Assembly (NCBI GenBank): GCA_964553715.1
Contig: CAZKKY010000002.1
Coordinates: forward strand, 29,633 to 93,632
Source of the DNA: JAGOJE01 sp964553715
GTDB lineage: Bacteria; Pseudomonadota; Alphaproteobacteria; Rickettsiales; Rickettsiaceae
DNA length: 64,000 nucleotides
Direction of reading: 5' to 3'
In this document: piece after piece, positions 60,890-64,000 of the stretch
Layout: each line of letters opens with the position of its first letter
How positions within the stretch are numbered: position 1 is the first letter of the stretch
The notes under the pieces: generated by a model
What the model saw: only the letters and a program-made list of their open reading frames with translations
Told to the model about the DNA's origin: nothing
Database searches by the model: none
Program-made: the position numbers and the translations under genes

Positions 60890-63691
60890 ATGTCTTTGAA
60901 TATAAATCTTGATGCGATAGTTTTTTGTGTTTTTCTTGTAGTAAACTTAGGGCTAGGCTTAGTTTCTAGTAGGGGTATTACCACTATCAGTAGCTATGCA
61001 CTAGGTAATAGAAATTTCTCAACTGCTGTTATAATATCTACTATCGTTGCTACCTGGACTGGTGGTCATGACTTCTTCAATACAATCTCTGAAGTATATA
61101 GAGATGGCTTAAATTTTATCTGGATTATTGTACTAGCAGATTTATTGGGCTTTCCTATAATTGGTTACTTCTTTGCACATCGTATGAAAGAGTTCCTTGG
61201 AAAACTTTCTATCGCAGAAGCTATGGGCGATTTATTTGGACAAAAAGTAAGGGTTATAACTGCAATTTGTGGATTTATCGGAATAGCCGGCATAATAGCT
61301 TTGCAACTTAAAGTTGCCGGAAAAATCTCAAACTATACCTTAGGAATTCCAGAACATTATGGTATTGTAGTTGCTGCTATTGTTGTAACTCTCTATTCTT
61401 CATTTGGAGGAATGAAAGCTGTAGCATTTACTGACGTAATTCAGCTTGTTACATTTAGTATAACAATTCCGCTTGTTGCATATTTTCTAATTCATAATAC
61501 TACAAATTTAGATAGCGTTACTGATGCTGTAAGTACTCATAAATTATATGACGTTAAAGATGTATTTGATTTCACTAAGCCTGGAAGCATAGAATCAATA
61601 TTTTTGTTTATATTTTTCCTAATACCCGATTTTAATCCAGCAATTTTTCAAAGAATTTCTATAGCCAAAGATGTTTTACAAGTACAAAAATCTTTTATAA
61701 TAGCTGGTATAATATGCGCTATGGTACAATCAATGTTATGTTGGATTGGTACAATATTGCTTACTAGCGTTCCAGATTTGGATCCGGACAACGTAGTGCA
61801 ACAATTGCTTGCTCAAATTTCTATTGTTGATGGCTTTAATGGTTTGATAATAGCTGGCGTTATGGCCATGATAATGTCTACTGTAGACTCAGAAATAAAT
61901 TGTGCATCTGTTCTTATAGTACATGATTTTCTAAAACCTATGGGCATTAATTTTAAAAATGAGTTATTCTCTGCACGGCTTGTTGCATTACTAATAGGCA
62001 TTATTGCTACCATCTTTTCTATAAGAGAAGGTAGTTTTCTTGATATGATGATTTTTGCCAACTCATTCTATATGCCTGTAGTAACAGTTCCATTTATAAT
62101 GGCAATTTTTGGGTTTAGGAGTAGTTCTACCTCTGTCTTATTAGCTATGGGATCTGGCTTAGTTTGTTCGTTTATCGGAGAAAAACTTGGAATGGAGATG
62201 GCTATCATCCCTGCAATGTTTGCCAATCTTGTGGTATTAATGGGTAGTCATTATTTACTTCGTCAGCCTGGTGGATGGGTGAAAATTGGTGATGATGCTC
62301 CTCTTTTAGAGGCAAGAGCAAAAAGATCTGCATATTTTCATAAATTTAAAAATGATATGAAAAACTTCAATCTGCTTGAGTTTTTAGATCGCAATCGCCC
62401 ACAAGGTGAAGGGTTAGTTGCTATATCTGGATTCTTTTTGATGGTTTCTGTATTCATCAGTTTTAGTAAATTGCACCCAGATTTACATTCTCAGTACGAG
62501 AAAATAATTGATATAATTTATCCTATTACTCTTGTTACTTCATCAATATTAATGGGGTATCCATTATGGCTGCAATCTTGGAAAGATAGTTATGCTTTTG
62601 GTATAGTTTGGAACTTTATAATGTTCTTCTCTCTCATTTGTTTCAGCTTTTTTATGGTATTAGTAAGTGGTTTTGCAGATATTCAGTTAATGGCATTTAT
62701 GATAAATGTTCTACTCATTTCTTCTTTAATTAGATGGAGATGGGCATTGTTTAGTATTATTTCTGGAGTATCACTTGTTACATTCATATATGAATATTGT
62801 TTAGATACAACAAAAGTTAATTCTGAATTCAATGTAATATATTTATTATTGCTTATTGCAGGCGCTTTGATTCTTTTCTTACAACCTAAGGAAGCTTATG
62901 CCCGCCTTACGGAAGAAAAGGTAGAGCATTTACAAGATAGGGTAGATTTTCAGCAGGTAGAGATTACGAAACTAAACGAGATTAAGCAGGAGTTTTTACG
63001 TAATATTGAGCACGAGGCGAAAACCCCGATAGCTGGCATAATTAATTTAGTAGAAGCTCTACTTATGAATTACGACAAGCTTCCGGAAGAGAAGAGGGGA
63101 AGTACGATAGAGATGATTACCTCTAGCGGTGAGAGGCTAAAAAGTCTTGTTCTTAACTTCATAGATTTGTCTAGTTTAACCACTTTGAAGTTTGAATTCA
63201 AAAAAGATGATTATGACTTAGGCGAGATAGTCAAGAGCAGGTTTGAGCTATGCGAGAGACTATATGTAGATGAGAAATCTAAATCTAGGAATGATAGGAC
63301 GTTTAATCTGGAGATAGATTCTGGTATTATTGTTAACTGCGACCAATATTATCTAAGTAGGGTGATTGATAATTTAATTATCAATGCGATACAATATTGC
63401 AAGAAGGGTAAGATTAATATTTCCTTAAAGGCTCATTCTAGCCATGCTGAATTTATGATTGAAGACGAGGGTATTGGTATACCTTCTGAGGAACTAGAGT
63501 CTATTTTTGGTTTGATGGTAGTTAGTTCTAGGACTAGGACGCCTGCTGGTAACAGGGGGGTTGGTTTGGCGCTTGCTAAGAAGGTTATAGATTTGCATGA
63601 TGGTAAGATCTGGGCTGAGAGCAGGGCTTTTGGTGACTCTAAGAAAAAAGGAGTAGTCTTTAAGTTTGTACTTCCTATGAAGAGGTCTTAA
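60890..63691 (+). CDS. sodium:solute symporter fused to a sensor histidine kinase
   Basis: A 933-residue membrane sensor. Residues about 1-480 are an SSS-family symporter domain (GHDFFNTISEVYRDG, SIAEAMGDLFGQ, VTLYSSFGGMKAVAFTDVIQ, IPDFNPAIFQRI). Further spans lie at about 510-665, then a coiled coil. The kinase core has the phospho-acceptor His708 in NIEHEAKTPIAGI, the N box IDNLIINAIQY, and G boxes EDEGIGIP and GNRGVGLALAKKVI. The plan recalls CbrA-type sensors, in which transport and signalling are joined. No response regulator is in the window. Arg codons in the kinase half are mostly AGG, unlike the symporter half. A hairpin-repeat cluster begins about 30 bases after the stop. A 10-bp palindrome, TAACATGTTA (60867-60876), sits just before the start. 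Confidence 0.9.
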   Translation: MSLNINLDAIVFCVFLVVNLGLGLVSSRGITTISSYALGNRNFSTAVIISTIVATWTGGHDFFNTISEVYRDGLNFIWIIVLADLLGFPIIGYFFAHRMKEFLGKLSIAEAMGDLFGQKVRVITAICGFIGIAGIIALQLKVAGKISNYTLGIPEHYGIVVAAIVVTLYSSFGGMKAVAFTDVIQLVTFSITIPLVAYFLIHNTTNLDSVTDAVSTHKLYDVKDVFDFTKPGSIESIFLFIFFLIPDFNPAIFQRISIAKDVLQVQKSFIIAGIICAMVQSMLCWIGTILLTSVPDLDPDNVVQQLLAQISIVDGFNGLIIAGVMAMIMSTVDSEINCASVLIVHDFLKPMGINFKNELFSARLVALLIGIIATIFSIREGSFLDMMIFANSFYMPVVTVPFIMAIFGFRSSSTSVLLAMGSGLVCSFIGEKLGMEMAIIPAMFANLVVLMGSHYLLRQPGGWVKIGDDAPLLEARAKRSAYFHKFKNDMKNFNLLEFLDRNRPQGEGLVAISGFFLMVSVFISFSKLHPDLHSQYEKIIDIIYPITLVTSSILMGYPLWLQSWKDSYAFGIVWNFIMFFSLICFSFFMVLVSGFADIQLMAFMINVLLISSLIRWRWALFSIISGVSLVTFIYEYCLDTTKVNSEFNVIYLLLLIAGALILFLQPKEAYARLTEEKVEHLQDRVDFQQVEITKLNEIKQEFLRNIEHEAKTPIAGIINLVEALLMNYDKLPEEKRGSTIEMITSSGERLKSLVLNFIDLSSLTTLKFEFKKDDYDLGEIVKSRFELCERLYVDEKSKSRNDRTFNLEIDSGIIVNCDQYYLSRVIDNLIINAIQYCKKGKINISLKAHSSHAEFMIEDEGIGIPSEELESIFGLMVVSSRTRTPAGNRGVGLALAKKVIDLHDGKIWAESRAFGDSKKKGVVFKFVLPMKRS

Positions 63692-63720
63692 GATTTTGTT
63701 CGTAAGAGTTATATAATACT

Positions 63721-64000
63721 TAGATTGCCGCGGAGCGGAGCTCCTCGCAATGACGGCTGGGGATTACGTCATTGCGAAGGCATTAGCCTGAAGCAATCCA
63801 GGAAAAATAAGAAATACTAGATTGCCACGCTTCGCTCGCAATGACGGTTTGTGTTTTGATAGGCTCCTCGCAATGACGGTTATGGGTCTTGTCATCACAA
63901 ACATACCCCTGTCATCACGAGTCCATCCTCTTGTCATCACGAGCTAAGCGAAGTGAACCAGTTCTTCTATCCTAGATTGCCACGGAGCATAGCTCCTCGC
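63721..64000. repeat. second cluster of GC-rich palindromic repeats, running off the window
   Basis: Same family as the 50.2-50.7 kb cluster: hairpin units at about 63723 and 63973, CTCCTCGCAATGACGG, GTCATTGCGAAGGCATTAGC, GTCATCACGAG and AAGTGAACCAGTTCTT. The first about 70 bases closely follow the opening of the other cluster. No gene is seen in this stretch, and the cluster continues past the window end. Confidence 0.88.

Overview
The window is a low-GC, densely coded bacterial chromosome segment with about 60 protein genes, four tRNA genes and a permuted tmRNA gene. The gene set points to an intracellular alphaproteobacterium of the order Rickettsiales. Supporting signs are the two-piece (circularly permuted) ssrA, a scattered virB7/virB8/virB9 islet, a typical alphaproteobacterial yidC-engB-argB cluster, an AmpG-like permease, ankyrin-repeat proteins, a large autotransporter and AT-rich codon use. 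Genes for peptidoglycan (alr), Kdo (kdsB) and quinolinate synthase (nadA) suggest a member that keeps a cell wall and LPS and has a somewhat larger gene set than the most reduced lineages. I cannot name the genus.

Layout. 0-5 kb: the 3' part of nrdA, then nrdB, converging on nuoABCD. 5-12.5 kb: a tight leftward run alr-hemJ-phaC-like-thiolase-dnaG-rpoD. 12.5-15 kb: a large ankyrin-like protein behind a promoter that overlaps a perfect palindrome. 15-23.4 kb: leftward housekeeping genes (nadA, tRNA-Gln, HIT, argB-like, engB, yidC, tadA, hemH, nadK, rluD). 23.4-31.5 kb: rightward UDG, gltA, icd, a small PDZ-like protein, recN and a UvrD/PcrA helicase. 31.5-34 kb: two paralogous ankyrin genes, permuted ssrA and tRNA-Leu. 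34-38.2 kb: bamD; a leftward virB8-virB9-mscS unit; a divergent tiny virB7 lipoprotein; ccmD-like and ccmE. 38.2-46.3 kb: comF, miaA, rpmI-rplT, ndk, mnmG-rsmG-parA-parB with a parS-like site, transaldolase and lipB. 46.3-50.2 kb: a TPP riboswitch controlling an MFS transporter, tRNA-Asn, heme A synthase and an SLC1-type symporter. 50.2-50.7 kb and 63.7-64 kb: clusters of GC-rich hairpin repeats. 50.9-56.1 kb: a 1734-residue autotransporter. 56.3-63.7 kb: ampG-like, PCuAC-type protein, kdsB, tRNA-Lys, gmk, hemW and a solute-symporter/histidine-kinase fusion.

How it works together. Energy and heme functions recur: Nuo subunits, citrate synthase and isocitrate dehydrogenase, HemJ, HemH, HemW, heme A synthase and CcmE. 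So do uptake and recycling functions: a TPP-controlled MFS, an SLC1-type carrier, an AmpG-like permease and the SSS-kinase. Host-facing candidates are the autotransporter, the three ankyrin-type proteins and the type IV secretion parts.

I see no clear mobile element with a transposase, no CRISPR array and no complete new defence-type system. The most interesting items are the TPP-controlled transporter, the palindrome-controlled ankyrin gene, the ArgB homologue that has lost its active-site motifs, the repeat-built autotransporter passenger, the virB7 islet with its inverted repeat, and the symporter-kinase fusion with a codon-use break.
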